64,000 nucleotides of DNA, taken from a virus. The notes beneath the pieces are model-generated. The model was not told the origin of the DNA. It did no database searches and saw only the letters and a program-made list of their open reading frames with translations. The translations under genes and the position numbers were made by a program. The DNA lies in IMG/VR virus record IMGVR_UViG_3300011116_000922, positions 1-64,000 of that record; one strand, 5' to 3'. Of the stretch, positions 41,850 through 50,429 are shown one piece after another; position 1 is the first letter of the stretch; every line of letters begins with the position of its first letter.

Positions 41850-43354
41850 TGGTAGACCTTGATGTAAACATAGTCGATTCTGTTTGGCTTCGCGTTCAGT
41901 GTGAGCGCGGCATTGCCAAGGAGTTGTCTGATTACTTTACATTCAAGGTTCCCGGTTACAAGTTCATGCCAGCGTATCGCTCCCGGATGTGGAACGGCGA
42001 GATTTGCCTGTACAACATCCACACGCAACAGATTTACGGTGGTCTTGCGGAGTACATCGTGAAGTTTGCGGAGGAGCGTGGTTACAGCATAACCATGCCT
42101 GCAAAGAATGATTTCAAGATCACGCCCGAAGGCGTACAGCAGTTCATTGAGGAATTCCTGAAGGTTTGCGTGGGCGGCAAACGCGCAAAAGCACACACTC
42201 ATCAGATCAACGCAGTGCATCACGCAATGGAGAAGGAGCGGTGCTTGCTGCTGTCTCCAACGGGTTCGGGAAAGAGCCTAATCATCTACTCGCTGCTGCG
42301 GTACTACTTGGACAAGATTCCCAAGAACAAAAAGGTGCTTATCATTGTTCCCACCGTTTCACTGGTAGAACAGATGTTTTCTGATTTCGCGGATTACTCC
42401 GGTGAGAACGGATGGGATGTGGGCAAGAACTGCCACAAGATTATGAGCGGAGCGTCCAAGATCACAGACAAGCGCGTAGTCATTTCCACATGGCAGAGCG
42501 TGTTCAAGCAGACCGAAAAGTACTTTGAGCAGTTCGGTGCAGTGATTGGTGATGAAGCCCACTTGTTCAAAGCCAAGTCCCTGACTTCCATTATGACCAA
42601 ACTCAAGACCTGTCCGTTCCGTGTTGGAACCACGGGAACGCTTGACGGCACACAGACGCACCGCCTTGTGCTTGAGGGGCTGTTTGGTCGTGCCTACGAA
42701 GTCACCAAGACCAAGGAACTCATGGAGCAGAAGATCCTGAGTGATCTGAAGATTGACTGCATCGTGTTGCAGTATCCACGCGAAGACCGCGAAATGGCAA
42801 AACGCGCCAAGTATCAGGACGAGATCAAGTGGATCATTGGGTCAAATCGCAGGAATGCGTTTATTGCAGATATGTGTGAAAAATTGAAAGGCAACACGCT
42901 AGTACTATTTCAATTTGTCGAAGGACACGGTGCAGAACTACATAAGTTAGTGGAGGAGCGCGTAGGCTCTACTCGTAAGGTTTTCTTTGTACACGGAGGA
43001 ACTGAAGCGGGAGAGCGAGAAGACATCCGCAAGATTGTTGAACAGGAAGAGAATGCAGTCATTATTGCTTCCTACGGAACATTCAGCACGGGCATCTCAA
43101 TTCGCCGCCTCAACAACATCCTGTTTGCCTCGCCATCCAAATCCCGTATTCGGGTGCTGCAAAGCATCGGTAGGCAGTTGCGAGTATCCGAACACAAATC
43201 AGTGGCAAGGCTTTTCGATATTGGTGATGATCTGTCTTGGAGGTCTTGGACTAATCACACAATGCGACACATGAACGAGCGTTTAAAAATATACGAATCA
43301 GAAGGATTCTCTTACAAGGTAGTCAAGGTAGATATAGGAGACAAGAAGACATGA
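41849..43354 (+). CDS. uvsW: DNA/RNA helicase UvsW
   Basis: I start at ATG 41849, overlapping the deaminase stop (TGATG); the 501-residue length equals T4 UvsW (503). The N-terminal domain shows FKVPGYKFMPAYRSRMWNGE. Helicase motifs are SPTGSGKS (about 136-143), GDEAHLF (about 234-240), GTTGTL, then SYGTFSTGISIRRLNN and QSIGRQLR. UvsW unwinds branched DNA and R-loops and helps switch from origin- to recombination-dependent replication. It overlaps the next gene by ATGA. Confidence 0.96.
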   Translation: MVDLDVNIVDSVWLRVQCERGIAKELSDYFTFKVPGYKFMPAYRSRMWNGEICLYNIHTQQIYGGLAEYIVKFAEERGYSITMPAKNDFKITPEGVQQFIEEFLKVCVGGKRAKAHTHQINAVHHAMEKERCLLLSPTGSGKSLIIYSLLRYYLDKIPKNKKVLIIVPTVSLVEQMFSDFADYSGENGWDVGKNCHKIMSGASKITDKRVVISTWQSVFKQTEKYFEQFGAVIGDEAHLFKAKSLTSIMTKLKTCPFRVGTTGTLDGTQTHRLVLEGLFGRAYEVTKTKELMEQKILSDLKIDCIVLQYPREDREMAKRAKYQDEIKWIIGSNRRNAFIADMCEKLKGNTLVLFQFVEGHGAELHKLVEERVGSTRKVFFVHGGTEAGEREDIRKIVEQEENAVIIASYGTFSTGISIRRLNNILFASPSKSRIRVLQSIGRQLRVSEHKSVARLFDIGDDLSWRSWTNHTMRHMNERLKIYESEGFSYKVVKVDIGDKKT

Positions 43355-44181
43355 GAGCCAAGAAGTCATCCCTCCGAGTCTTCAAACTGCGTAGCGGTGA
43401 AGAGATCATTGCCAAGATTGCGGGCAAGCCCCGTGGCAAGATCACCGTTGAGCGTCCCATGAAAATCAACTACTCTGTGGTTGCAGATCATTTCACTGGT
43501 CTGCGTAAGAGCGTGATCTACTTTACCGATTGGTTGGGTGGGGCTACGGAACTCACCGCAAGCATTCCAACAGATTTTATTCTCATGGATCTGACCCCGG
43601 ATCCTGACATGGAAAAACTGTACACCACACAGATGCAATCGCAAGACGAGTTCCGTGCTGCTGATTTGGCTCAACCAAAGTCTGATCCGGCTGATGATCT
43701 GGGCCCTGTGCCAACAGAAGAAGAATTAAAGAAACTGGATGCGCTCATGGAGGCATTTGGGTTGGCTAAAGACGAAGATCCGGTGGATCCAATGGAAAAG
43801 CCCAAGACCCCCAAGCCACCGTTCCCGTTTACGCCCATGTCTCCCATGCCCCCACAGCAGCGTGGCGTGGTGTTCAGCATCTCCATCCCCAATGAACTGA
43901 TGAACGAGTGGGTTCAGTCAGGCATAATGGATTATTTGAAGGACTGCATGGATGACTTTATGGAAAATGAGATGGCAGATTTTATGAAGCCACCTCCACA
44001 GCCAAAAAAGAAAAAGAAGGCATCGGCTAACAAGGAAAAGCAGTCCAAGGAATCGTGGAAGCCACCCACCGAAGAAGAAGCCAAGCACCCCGAGTTCGGC
44101 AACAAGTTTAATGATTGGTCGCCATTTCTCAAAGACTATATTTCAGGAGCCACCGGAGAAAAACCACCGGAAGGTTCTTGA
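43351..44181 (+). CDS. Conserved phage protein with Sm-like N-terminal barrel, unknown function
   Basis: The 276-residue product begins LRVFKLRSGEEIIAKIAG, then ITVERPMKINY and WLGGATELTASIPTDFILMD, the strand order of an Sm/SH3-like barrel found in similarly placed proteins of aquatic T4 relatives. The rest is low-complexity: an acidic linker, a Pro-rich part (PKPPFPFTPMSPMPPQQ), a helical NELMNEWVQSGIMDYLKDCM and a Lys-rich stretch (PKKKKKASANKEK). RNA binding is a guess from the fold. It overlaps uvsW by ATGA, and its end contains the gp55 promoter. Confidence 0.6.
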   Translation: MRAKKSSLRVFKLRSGEEIIAKIAGKPRGKITVERPMKINYSVVADHFTGLRKSVIYFTDWLGGATELTASIPTDFILMDLTPDPDMEKLYTTQMQSQDEFRAADLAQPKSDPADDLGPVPTEEELKKLDALMEAFGLAKDEDPVDPMEKPKTPKPPFPFTPMSPMPPQQRGVVFSISIPNELMNEWVQSGIMDYLKDCMDDFMENEMADFMKPPPQPKKKKKASANKEKQSKESWKPPTEEEAKHPEFGNKFNDWSPFLKDYISGATGEKPPEGS

Positions 44182-44206
44182 CAGAGCGTGTACCCCGTGA
44201 TACTAT
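44178..44206 (+). promoter_or_regulatory. Sigma70-like promoter before gp55
   Basis: TTGACA (44178-44183) overlaps the stop of the preceding gene. The -10 may be TACTAT at a 17-base spacing or GATACT at 15. The gp55 ATG follows 17 bases later. The perfect -35 resembles the uvsY promoter. Confidence 0.6.
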
Positions 44207-44222
44207 TCCATGAAAGAACACT

Positions 44223-44780
44223 ATGAGCAAGAAAAAGACCGATCACTACATTGACAATAAACGATTCTTCGAAGAGATGAAGGCATGGAAGGTGCTTGTG
44301 AATGCTGCCAACAAGGAAGGCAAGCGACACCCTCCCGTGACCGATTACATCGGGGAGTGTTTCATGGCTATTGCGGATCGTCTTTCGCGTAAGCCCAATT
44401 TCATAAACTATCCGTATCGTGACGAGATGATATCGGATGGAATTGAAAATTGTCTGCTGTACGCATACAACTTTGATCCCAAGAAGTCCACGAACCCGTT
44501 CTCGTACTTCACGCAGATCATCTATTACGCTTTCCTTCGCCGGATATCCAAGGAGAAGAAGCAAGCGTACATCAAACTGAAGAAGATTGAAAATTCAGAT
44601 ATCGACTCCACTCTGAAGAAGTGGTTCCGCGAGAATTATCTTGGCGGCGCGGACAACAAGCCATCGGTTCTCACCGAGTCAGACATCAACAACTTTGAAA
44701 AGAAGAATGAGCCGGAAGAAAAGCCAAAGGCAACGGCAAAGAAGTCCAAGACCAAGAAAAAGGTTAAAGGCAAGAAGTGA
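44223..44780 (+). CDS. 55: Late-transcription sigma factor gp55
   Basis: At 185 residues it has the length of T4 gp55. The core segment NYPYRDEMISDGIENCLLYA, then YNFDPKKSTNPFSYFTQII and YYAFLRRISKEKKQAY, is the sigma-region-2-like DNA-melting part of the family. A Lys-rich tail (AKKSKTKKKVKGKK) follows. gp55 directs host RNA polymerase to TATAAATA late promoters with gp33 and the gp45 clamp; gp45 is encoded at 49664. It overlaps gp47 by ATGA-type spacing. Confidence 0.95.
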   Translation: MSKKKTDHYIDNKRFFEEMKAWKVLVNAANKEGKRHPPVTDYIGECFMAIADRLSRKPNFINYPYRDEMISDGIENCLLYAYNFDPKKSTNPFSYFTQIIYYAFLRRISKEKKQAYIKLKKIENSDIDSTLKKWFRENYLGGADNKPSVLTESDINNFEKKNEPEEKPKATAKKSKTKKKVKGKK

Positions 44781-45838
44781 AAATCCCGATCATAACTGAT
44801 ACGCACTTTGGGGCACGGAACGACTCTCCCGTGTTCTTGGAGTATTTCATGCGGTTCTTTGACCGCGTGTTTTTCCCGTGGGTGGAAACGCATCAGCCCA
44901 AGTACATCCTGCATTTGGGTGACTTTCTTGATCGCCGGAAGTTCGTGAATTTCTCAACGCTGAATGCTGTCCGCGAGGGATTCGTCAAGCGATTGGAAGC
45001 GTCCGGTGCAGAGATGCACTGCATTCTTGGCAACCACGACATCTTCTACAAGAACACAAGCAATGTGAACTCCATGCGTGAACTGTTTTCGGACAAGTTC
45101 ATTGTGTACGAGAAGCCCACGATGGTTGATTTTGGTGGGCGGTCAATTGCTTTGCTGCCGTGGATCAACAAGGAAAACGAAGCCGAGGCACTGGAATTCG
45201 TTCGCACCGTTCCCGCAGACATTCTGTGTGGGCATCTAGAACTGCACGGATTCAATGTGCTGAAGAACACCCCGTTTGACGGTGGCATGAATGCCGATAT
45301 ATTTCAGCGGTTCTCTGCTGTCTATACGGGACACTTTCATTGCCGCCACAGCAGGGGCAATGTGCATTACTTGGGGTGCCCGTATCAGATCACCATGAAT
45401 GATTACGGCGACAAGAAGGGCTTCCATGTACTGGACACGGACACAGGCGAACTGGAGTTTGTTCCTAATCCGTACACCATATTCACCCAGTTGCGGTACA
45501 ACGATACCGAGGCTGATGCTGCCACGCCCATCACTGTGGACGAGGTTCGGGTCAAGGGCAAGTTTGTTCGTGTGATTGTTGAAGCCAAGACCAAGCCGTA
45601 TCTGTTTGAGAAATTCGTGGATTCGCTGTATGCCAATCAGCCGCAGTCGGTCACCATTATTGAAGACCTGAATCCTGAAACGGCAACGGAAGAGAATGTG
45701 GATCTCACGGAGGACACGATTACAATAATCAATCGTGAAATAGATTCTTTGCAGAATGTGGACGGTTCCCGCTTGAAAGCGTTGTTGCGGGAACTGTATA
45801 CTGAAACACAGGCACTTGAGAACACCAAACAGCAATGA
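44777..45838 (+). CDS. 47: Recombination endonuclease subunit gp47 (Mre11-like)
   Basis: The 353 residues (T4 gp47 is 339) carry all metallophosphoesterase motifs: ITDTHFGARND (D8, H10), HLGDFLDRR, LGNHDIF, CGHLELHG and YTGHFHCR. gp47 pairs with gp46 to resect double-strand ends for recombination-dependent replication. The start is GTG at 44777, overlapping the gp55 stop. The stop overlaps the gp46 ATG. Confidence 0.96.
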   Translation: MKIPIITDTHFGARNDSPVFLEYFMRFFDRVFFPWVETHQPKYILHLGDFLDRRKFVNFSTLNAVREGFVKRLEASGAEMHCILGNHDIFYKNTSNVNSMRELFSDKFIVYEKPTMVDFGGRSIALLPWINKENEAEALEFVRTVPADILCGHLELHGFNVLKNTPFDGGMNADIFQRFSAVYTGHFHCRHSRGNVHYLGCPYQITMNDYGDKKGFHVLDTDTGELEFVPNPYTIFTQLRYNDTEADAATPITVDEVRVKGKFVRVIVEAKTKPYLFEKFVDSLYANQPQSVTIIEDLNPETATEENVDLTEDTITIINREIDSLQNVDGSRLKALLRELYTETQALENTKQQ

Positions 45839-47553
45839 TCCAATTTACTAAAATTCGTTGGAAGAACCTGTTAAGCACAGGCAATACATTCACCGAGGTG
45901 CGGTTGGACAAGTCTCCAACCACTCTTGTGTGTGGCGAAAACGGTGCGGGTAAGACCACGCTGTTGGATGCCATCACATTCGTGCTGTACGGAAAGCCGT
46001 ACCGTGGGGTGAATCTACCGCAGTTGGTGAACTCCATCAACGGCAAGGACTGTCTTGTGGAGATTGAATTCTCTGCAAACGGCAATTCGTACAAGGTGAC
46101 CCGTGGTTTGGCTCCAAAGGTGTTTACAATGGAACTGAACGGCAAGCCCGTGGAACAGACGGCTAATGCCAAGGACTACCAAGCCATTCTTGAATCTCAA
46201 GTCCTGAAGATGAACTACAAGACTTTCTGTCAGGTAGTGATTCTTGGCTCAACGAACTACATTCCGTTCATGCGTTTAGCCGCAGCAGACCGCCGAAACA
46301 TTGTTGAGAACCTGTTGGACATTGATGTGTTCTCCAAGATGAACGATATGCTGAAGTCACGCCTACAGGACTCAAAGGAGTCGCTGCGCGGAATCGAAAA
46401 CGAGATCAGCACACTCAAACTAAAGAGTGAACACAAGCAGGATTTGATTTCAAAAATCGAACAGAAGTCCGACTCTCAACTGGAGTCGTACCGCAATTCT
46501 GAAGCGGAAGAGCAGAAGACATTGGATGCCCTGCTTGAAAAGAAAGCAGAACTGCAAAAGACCGTGGAAGAACTGGCAGCAAGTTCTGCCGCGCTTGAAG
46601 CCAAGCGGGATTCGCTGAACCAATTCAACACCCTGAAGAAGCAGATGAACAGCGGCATCAAGAAAGCCCAAGAGGAGCGGGACTTCTACGAGAAGAACGA
46701 AGACTGCCCCGTGTGCAAGCACGATCTACCGCAGACCTTCCGCGATGAAATGATGTCCAAAAAGCAGACCCGGCAAACCGAACTGGAGACTGCCCTTTCC
46801 AAACTGGAGGAAATGATCTCCAAGGAAAAACAGGCTTTGGACAAGTTGCGCGAAGACACCGAGGCTGCTAGCGAGAACAAGACCGACATGACACGGACGG
46901 AATCCGCTATTGCTGCATCCAAGAAGTACATCAAGCAGTTGCGGGATCTGCAAGCCAAGACCATTGCCGAGCGCGACAGCATTCAGGTGGAACGCCAAGC
47001 ACTCGCGGAAATTCATGCTGTACAAGAAGGCAAGGAAACCGAACGCCGAACCTCCGTGGAAGACATCCACACAATGGAGATTGCAACCGTGCTACTCAAG
47101 GACAGCGGCATCAAGCGCAAGATCATCAAGAAGTACATTCCCGCACTCAACAAGATTATTAACAAGTACTTGGTGACAATGGACTTCTTTGCCCAGTTCA
47201 CGCTGAACGAGGATTTCGTGGAGATCATCAAGAGTCGCCACCGTGACGAGTTCTCCTATGAGAACTTCAGCGAAGGCGAGAAACTGCGTATTGATGTGTC
47301 CCTCCTGTTGGCATGGCGGGATATTGCTAAAATGAAGAATTCGGCAAACACCAATTTGTTGATATTGGATGAAGTATTTGATTCTTCGCTTGACGCTGTT
47401 GGCACGGAAGAGATCATCAAGATCCTGCAAAATATGGGTGCAGCAAACAATGTATTCGTAATTAGCCACAAATCCGACCAACTCCTAGACAAGTTTGGTA
47501 ACATACTTACATTCAAGAAGGTGAACAACTTTAGCCGTCTATGCACACCATGA
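45835..47553 (+). CDS. 46: Recombination endonuclease subunit gp46 (Rad50-like)
   Basis: The 572-residue SMC-type ATPase has Walker A GENGAGKT (34-41), two coiled-coil arms around a zinc hook CPVC (291-294), the ABC signature FSEGEKLRIDVSL and Walker B NLLILDEVFDSSLDAVG. With gp47 it forms the end-processing complex. T4 gp46 is 560 residues. It starts by overlapping gp47 (ATGA) and its own stop overlaps the next gene the same way. Confidence 0.97.
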   Translation: MIQFTKIRWKNLLSTGNTFTEVRLDKSPTTLVCGENGAGKTTLLDAITFVLYGKPYRGVNLPQLVNSINGKDCLVEIEFSANGNSYKVTRGLAPKVFTMELNGKPVEQTANAKDYQAILESQVLKMNYKTFCQVVILGSTNYIPFMRLAAADRRNIVENLLDIDVFSKMNDMLKSRLQDSKESLRGIENEISTLKLKSEHKQDLISKIEQKSDSQLESYRNSEAEEQKTLDALLEKKAELQKTVEELAASSAALEAKRDSLNQFNTLKKQMNSGIKKAQEERDFYEKNEDCPVCKHDLPQTFRDEMMSKKQTRQTELETALSKLEEMISKEKQALDKLREDTEAASENKTDMTRTESAIAASKKYIKQLRDLQAKTIAERDSIQVERQALAEIHAVQEGKETERRTSVEDIHTMEIATVLLKDSGIKRKIIKKYIPALNKIINKYLVTMDFFAQFTLNEDFVEIIKSRHRDEFSYENFSEGEKLRIDVSLLLAWRDIAKMKNSANTNLLILDEVFDSSLDAVGTEEIIKILQNMGAANNVFVISHKSDQLLDKFGNILTFKKVNNFSRLCTP

Positions 47554-48656
47554 GCAAGAAACTATCCAAGGAACGAGTACAGCGCATCCTGAATGGCGGA
47601 TCAGAACCCGTGTTCTCCCCGGAGGACACGGCAACGGACGAAGCCAAGGATCTTGTCCTGAATCGCGGTCTGTATTTCTACAGGCAGTCGTTTTCCCAAA
47701 ACGATGCCAAGGAATGGATTGCTGATTGGCTAGAAGCCAAGGGGCGTGGCGAGGACGCTAAACTGGTGTCCCGTGCCTCCAAGAGCGATCTGCGGTTGGT
47801 GTCGCCGTACTGCCGCATGGAGTCCCGTGGATTCCCGTTTAATGCCGTTCAGCAAGCCATGATTCAAAAATACATGGATCAACTGCTTGCGGAAGCCCGA
47901 TCCAATGCACCCGCAGAGGATGCTGTTCCAAATATTCAGGAACGCCTTCGTGCCAAGGCAGACGAAACCCTATCGGAACTGGAACCACTACTGGATGAGA
48001 CATTCACCGGGGTGGCAGAGAAGCGGTATAAGCCCGTTATAGCCGCGTGGATTGCCTCCAAGGACATGACGCGCCCTACGGCTATCATTGTGCGTGATCG
48101 CCTAGAAATGGTTATAAACGAGGTTACGGCAGCGTACAGCAACAGCGACCCGGATCTAGCAGAGGGCTATTCATATTTGAAACGCCCTGCCCTGAAGCGG
48201 GTGGTTAAAATATTTGAAGAAGCCGTTGCTGCGTTAAATCAAAAAATCAGCGGCATGAAGTCTACCCGCAAGCCCCGTAAGCCACGCAAGGTGAATCCCG
48301 AAAAATTGGTCAAGGGGTTCAAGTATCTGCCAAAAGATACAAAGTTTGGCTTTACTTCACTGGATCCGCGTGGTATAGTTGGGGCACAAGGATTGATCGT
48401 GTTTAACACCAAGAACAACAAGGCAACCGTGTTCCTAGCCGCTGAACCCAAGGTGGGGTTGAGTGTCAAGGGATCCACCGTGATTGGATGGAACGCCGAG
48501 CGTTCGTATGAGAAGACTGTTCGCAAGCCTGAGCAATGGCTAAAGCAGTCCAGTGGTTTTGGTGGCATGAACAAGTCGCTTGAAGAAGTGAAAACCAAGT
48601 CCGCAACCCCAACAGGGAGGATCAACAAGCACTGCTTGTTGGTTAGAATCTTTTGA
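47550..48656 (+). CDS. Conserved T4-like virus protein of unknown function
   Basis: I start at ATG 47550, which overlaps the gp46 stop as ATGA (368 residues). The N-terminal half is helical and charged (RLRAKADETLSELEPLLDE). A basic linker KSTRKPRKPRKVNPEK near 245-260 leads to a β-rich C-terminal domain: LVKGFKYLPKDTKFGFTSL, IVGAQGLIVFNTKNNKATVF and GLSVKGSTVIGWN, followed by TVRKPEQWLKQSS. I know this C-terminal pattern as a recurring hypothetical protein in T4-like genomes but not its activity. Its place between gp46 and RNase H suggests DNA metabolism. Confidence 0.75.
   Translation: MSKKLSKERVQRILNGGSEPVFSPEDTATDEAKDLVLNRGLYFYRQSFSQNDAKEWIADWLEAKGRGEDAKLVSRASKSDLRLVSPYCRMESRGFPFNAVQQAMIQKYMDQLLAEARSNAPAEDAVPNIQERLRAKADETLSELEPLLDETFTGVAEKRYKPVIAAWIASKDMTRPTAIIVRDRLEMVINEVTAAYSNSDPDLAEGYSYLKRPALKRVVKIFEEAVAALNQKISGMKSTRKPRKPRKVNPEKLVKGFKYLPKDTKFGFTSLDPRGIVGAQGLIVFNTKNNKATVFLAAEPKVGLSVKGSTVIGWNAERSYEKTVRKPEQWLKQSSGFGGMNKSLEEVKTKSATPTGRINKHCLLVRIF
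48624..48640 (+). other. Hairpin between a ribosome-binding site and the RNase H start
   Basis: AACAAGC-ACT-GCTTGTT is a perfect 7-bp inverted repeat. AGGGAGG lies just upstream (48614-48620) and the TTG start of RNase H lies 12 bases downstream. Folding would shorten the distance between the two from 32 to about 15 bases, as known for T4 gene 25. Confidence 0.45.
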
Positions 48657-49507
48657 TCCTAGTAGACAACAGCCAAGTAATCATGTCGTCCTTGTTCGCA
48701 CAACGCAACTTGGACTACACCGATGAGTCCCTGATTCGTCACATGGTGCTGAACACCTACCGTATGTACCGAAAGCGTTTCGGCAAGGAATACGGTGAAC
48801 TGGTGCTGTGCCAAGAAGGTCGCGGCGGTGAGCATTCGTGGCGGCGCAAGTACTTTCCCCACTACAAGGCAGCACGGCGTGAGTCCCGCAAGGACAATCC
48901 TGATATGTGGAAGCGATTCTACGAGATCATGGATACCGTTCGCACGGAAGTCAAGGAAGTGTTTCCGTATCGTAACATTTCCATGACCGGATGCGAGGCA
49001 GATGATGTGATTGCTGTGCTTACTCGCAATCTGCACGGGCAGGAGCCTGTAATGATTTTGAGTGGCGACAAGGACTTTGGGCAACTGCAAATCTATCCCG
49101 GTGTCAAGCAGTATTCCCCCATGCAGAAGAAATTTGTAGTGGTAGACAATCCAAAGAGTTACCTGTTTGAACATATCGTGAAAGGTGATTCCTCTGATGG
49201 CGTTCCCAATGTGCTGTCGGATGACGATTGCTTTGTAACAGACTTCAAGAGACAGAAGCCTATTACCCGCAAGCGTCTAGAGGAATTGGAGAAGTCTTGG
49301 GCTGAAACGGGCAAGGTTCCTGATGCAGTTGCAGCCAACTGGAACAGAAACGAGACTCTGATCTCGCATCTGTGTATTCCTTCAGAGTACGAAACCCGTA
49401 TCATGGAGGAATGGAACAAACCATTCACCGCTAATCGTTCAAAGATTTTGAACTACATGATTAGCAAAGGCTTGAAGAACCTTATTTCCGATATAGGAGA
49501 CTTTTGA
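48653..49507 (+). CDS. rnh: RNase H (5'-3' FEN-type exonuclease)
   Basis: The 284-residue product (T4 Rnh is 305) begins at TTG 48653, overlapping the upstream stop (TTGA); the first residues ILVDNSQVIMSS already contain the catalytic first strand, so later ATGs would truncate the active site. Further acidic motifs are GGEHSWRRKYFPHYKAAR, TGCEADDVIAV, ILSGDKDFGQL and the KGDSSDGVPN loop. The enzyme removes RNA primers from Okazaki fragments. A hairpin lies between the nearest strong ribosome-binding site and TTG. Confidence 0.92.
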   Translation: MILVDNSQVIMSSLFAQRNLDYTDESLIRHMVLNTYRMYRKRFGKEYGELVLCQEGRGGEHSWRRKYFPHYKAARRESRKDNPDMWKRFYEIMDTVRTEVKEVFPYRNISMTGCEADDVIAVLTRNLHGQEPVMILSGDKDFGQLQIYPGVKQYSPMQKKFVVVDNPKSYLFEHIVKGDSSDGVPNVLSDDDCFVTDFKRQKPITRKRLEELEKSWAETGKVPDAVAANWNRNETLISHLCIPSEYETRIMEEWNKPFTANRSKILNYMISKGLKNLISDIGDF

Positions 49508-49686
49508 TGGAACAGCCAAGAAACTGGGACGATATGGATCGTGCCGCAAAGAAGGCTCGTAAGAGTGCTTCAGTAAAGAAGAAGCGTGGAAAGCGGCATC
49601 AAGACCGCCAAGATTTGCGTAGTTGGGTAGACGATCTAAATGCAGGAAGAAAGGGACGATTCGATGAGTACGGCGATGAAAACTGA
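49507..49686 (+). CDS. Small basic protein between RNase H and clamp
   Basis: The 59-residue product starts at ATG 49507 (TGATG overlap with RNase H, TAGGAG upstream). It is highly charged, with AAKKARKSASVKKKRGKRH followed by an acidic C-terminus, and has no recognised family. It overlaps the clamp gene by 23 bases in another frame. Small basic ORFs at this place occur in other T4-like phages. Confidence 0.65.
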   Translation: MEQPRNWDDMDRAAKKARKSASVKKKRGKRHQDRQDLRSWVDDLNAGRKGRFDEYGDEN

Positions 49687-50368
49687 AACCATGAAAATCA
49701 GCAAGCGCACCCTAGACATTCTTAAGAATTTCGCGGGTATCAATTCGGGCATTCTTGTGAACGAGGGCAATACAATCAGTACGCTCTCCAACACCAAGAG
49801 CATTTTTGCCGAAGCCAAGGTGGACGAGACTTTCGCACGGCAGTTTGCCCTGTGGGATCTCAACAAGTTCCTTGGCACGGTGAGTCTGTTCAAGGATCCC
49901 GAGTTCATCTTTGAACAGAACCATATCACGATCACAAACGGCAAGTCCAGTTTGAAGTATTACTACTGTGATCCCAAATTGGTGTTGTCCACCAACAAGA
50001 AGATCAATATGCCAAAGGCAGTGGTTTCCTTCACGCTGCTTGCCAAGGACTTCTCCGAACTGCTGAAGGCAGCATCGGTTCTGCAAGTGCAGCACCTGTG
50101 TGTTGAGCCTACGGAAGACGGAAAGAGTGTGCAGATTGTTGCCCGTGACAAGGACGACAGCACCTCCAATCAGTATTCGCTTATTGTGGGCGAGTACACC
50201 GGAGATGCGGACTTTGAGTTCATTTTCGATGTGGAGAATCTGAAGATTCTGCCCGGTGATTATCAGGTGGAGATTTCCGAGAAGGTGGTGAGCAAGTTCT
50301 CAAACAAGAACGAGCCGCTGTCTTACTGGATTGCTCTCCACGCGGATTCTACTTACAAGGCGGGATAA
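49664..50368 (+). CDS. 45: Sliding clamp gp45
   Basis: I use ATG 49664 with AAAGGGA upstream (234 residues; T4 gp45 is 228); ATGs at 49676 and 49691 are also possible. Recognisable parts are MKISKRTLDILKNFAGINSG, ALWDLNKFLGTVSLF, KVVSFTLLAKDF-like AVVSFTLLAKDFSELLKAAS and the C-terminal EPLSYWIALHADSTYKAG. The trimeric ring tethers the polymerase and in T4 also activates late transcription with gp55/gp33. It is loaded by gp44/gp62 encoded just downstream. Confidence 0.95.
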   Translation: MSTAMKTETMKISKRTLDILKNFAGINSGILVNEGNTISTLSNTKSIFAEAKVDETFARQFALWDLNKFLGTVSLFKDPEFIFEQNHITITNGKSSLKYYYCDPKLVLSTNKKINMPKAVVSFTLLAKDFSELLKAASVLQVQHLCVEPTEDGKSVQIVARDKDDSTSNQYSLIVGEYTGDADFEFIFDVENLKILPGDYQVEISEKVVSKFSNKNEPLSYWIALHADSTYKAG

Positions 50369-50429
50369 TTCGTTTTGGTCTGATCCTAAACCAAGGTAGT
50401 TAGTTGAAAACTATCGTTCCTCCTGTAAT
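50369..50429 (+). promoter_or_regulatory. Intergenic region before gp44 with weak promoter-like elements
   Basis: The 61 bases contain TTGAAA (50404-50409), a 16-base spacer and TAATAT (50426-50431) as a weak sigma70-like pair, and a weak inverted repeat TTGGT...ACCAA without T-run. TATACT overlaps the first codons of gp44. No good ribosome-binding site precedes either gp44 ATG. Confidence 0.3.

Noticed and set aside
50369-50429. Terminator between gp45 and gp44
   Set aside because: The only inverted repeats are 5-bp and are not followed by a T-run.
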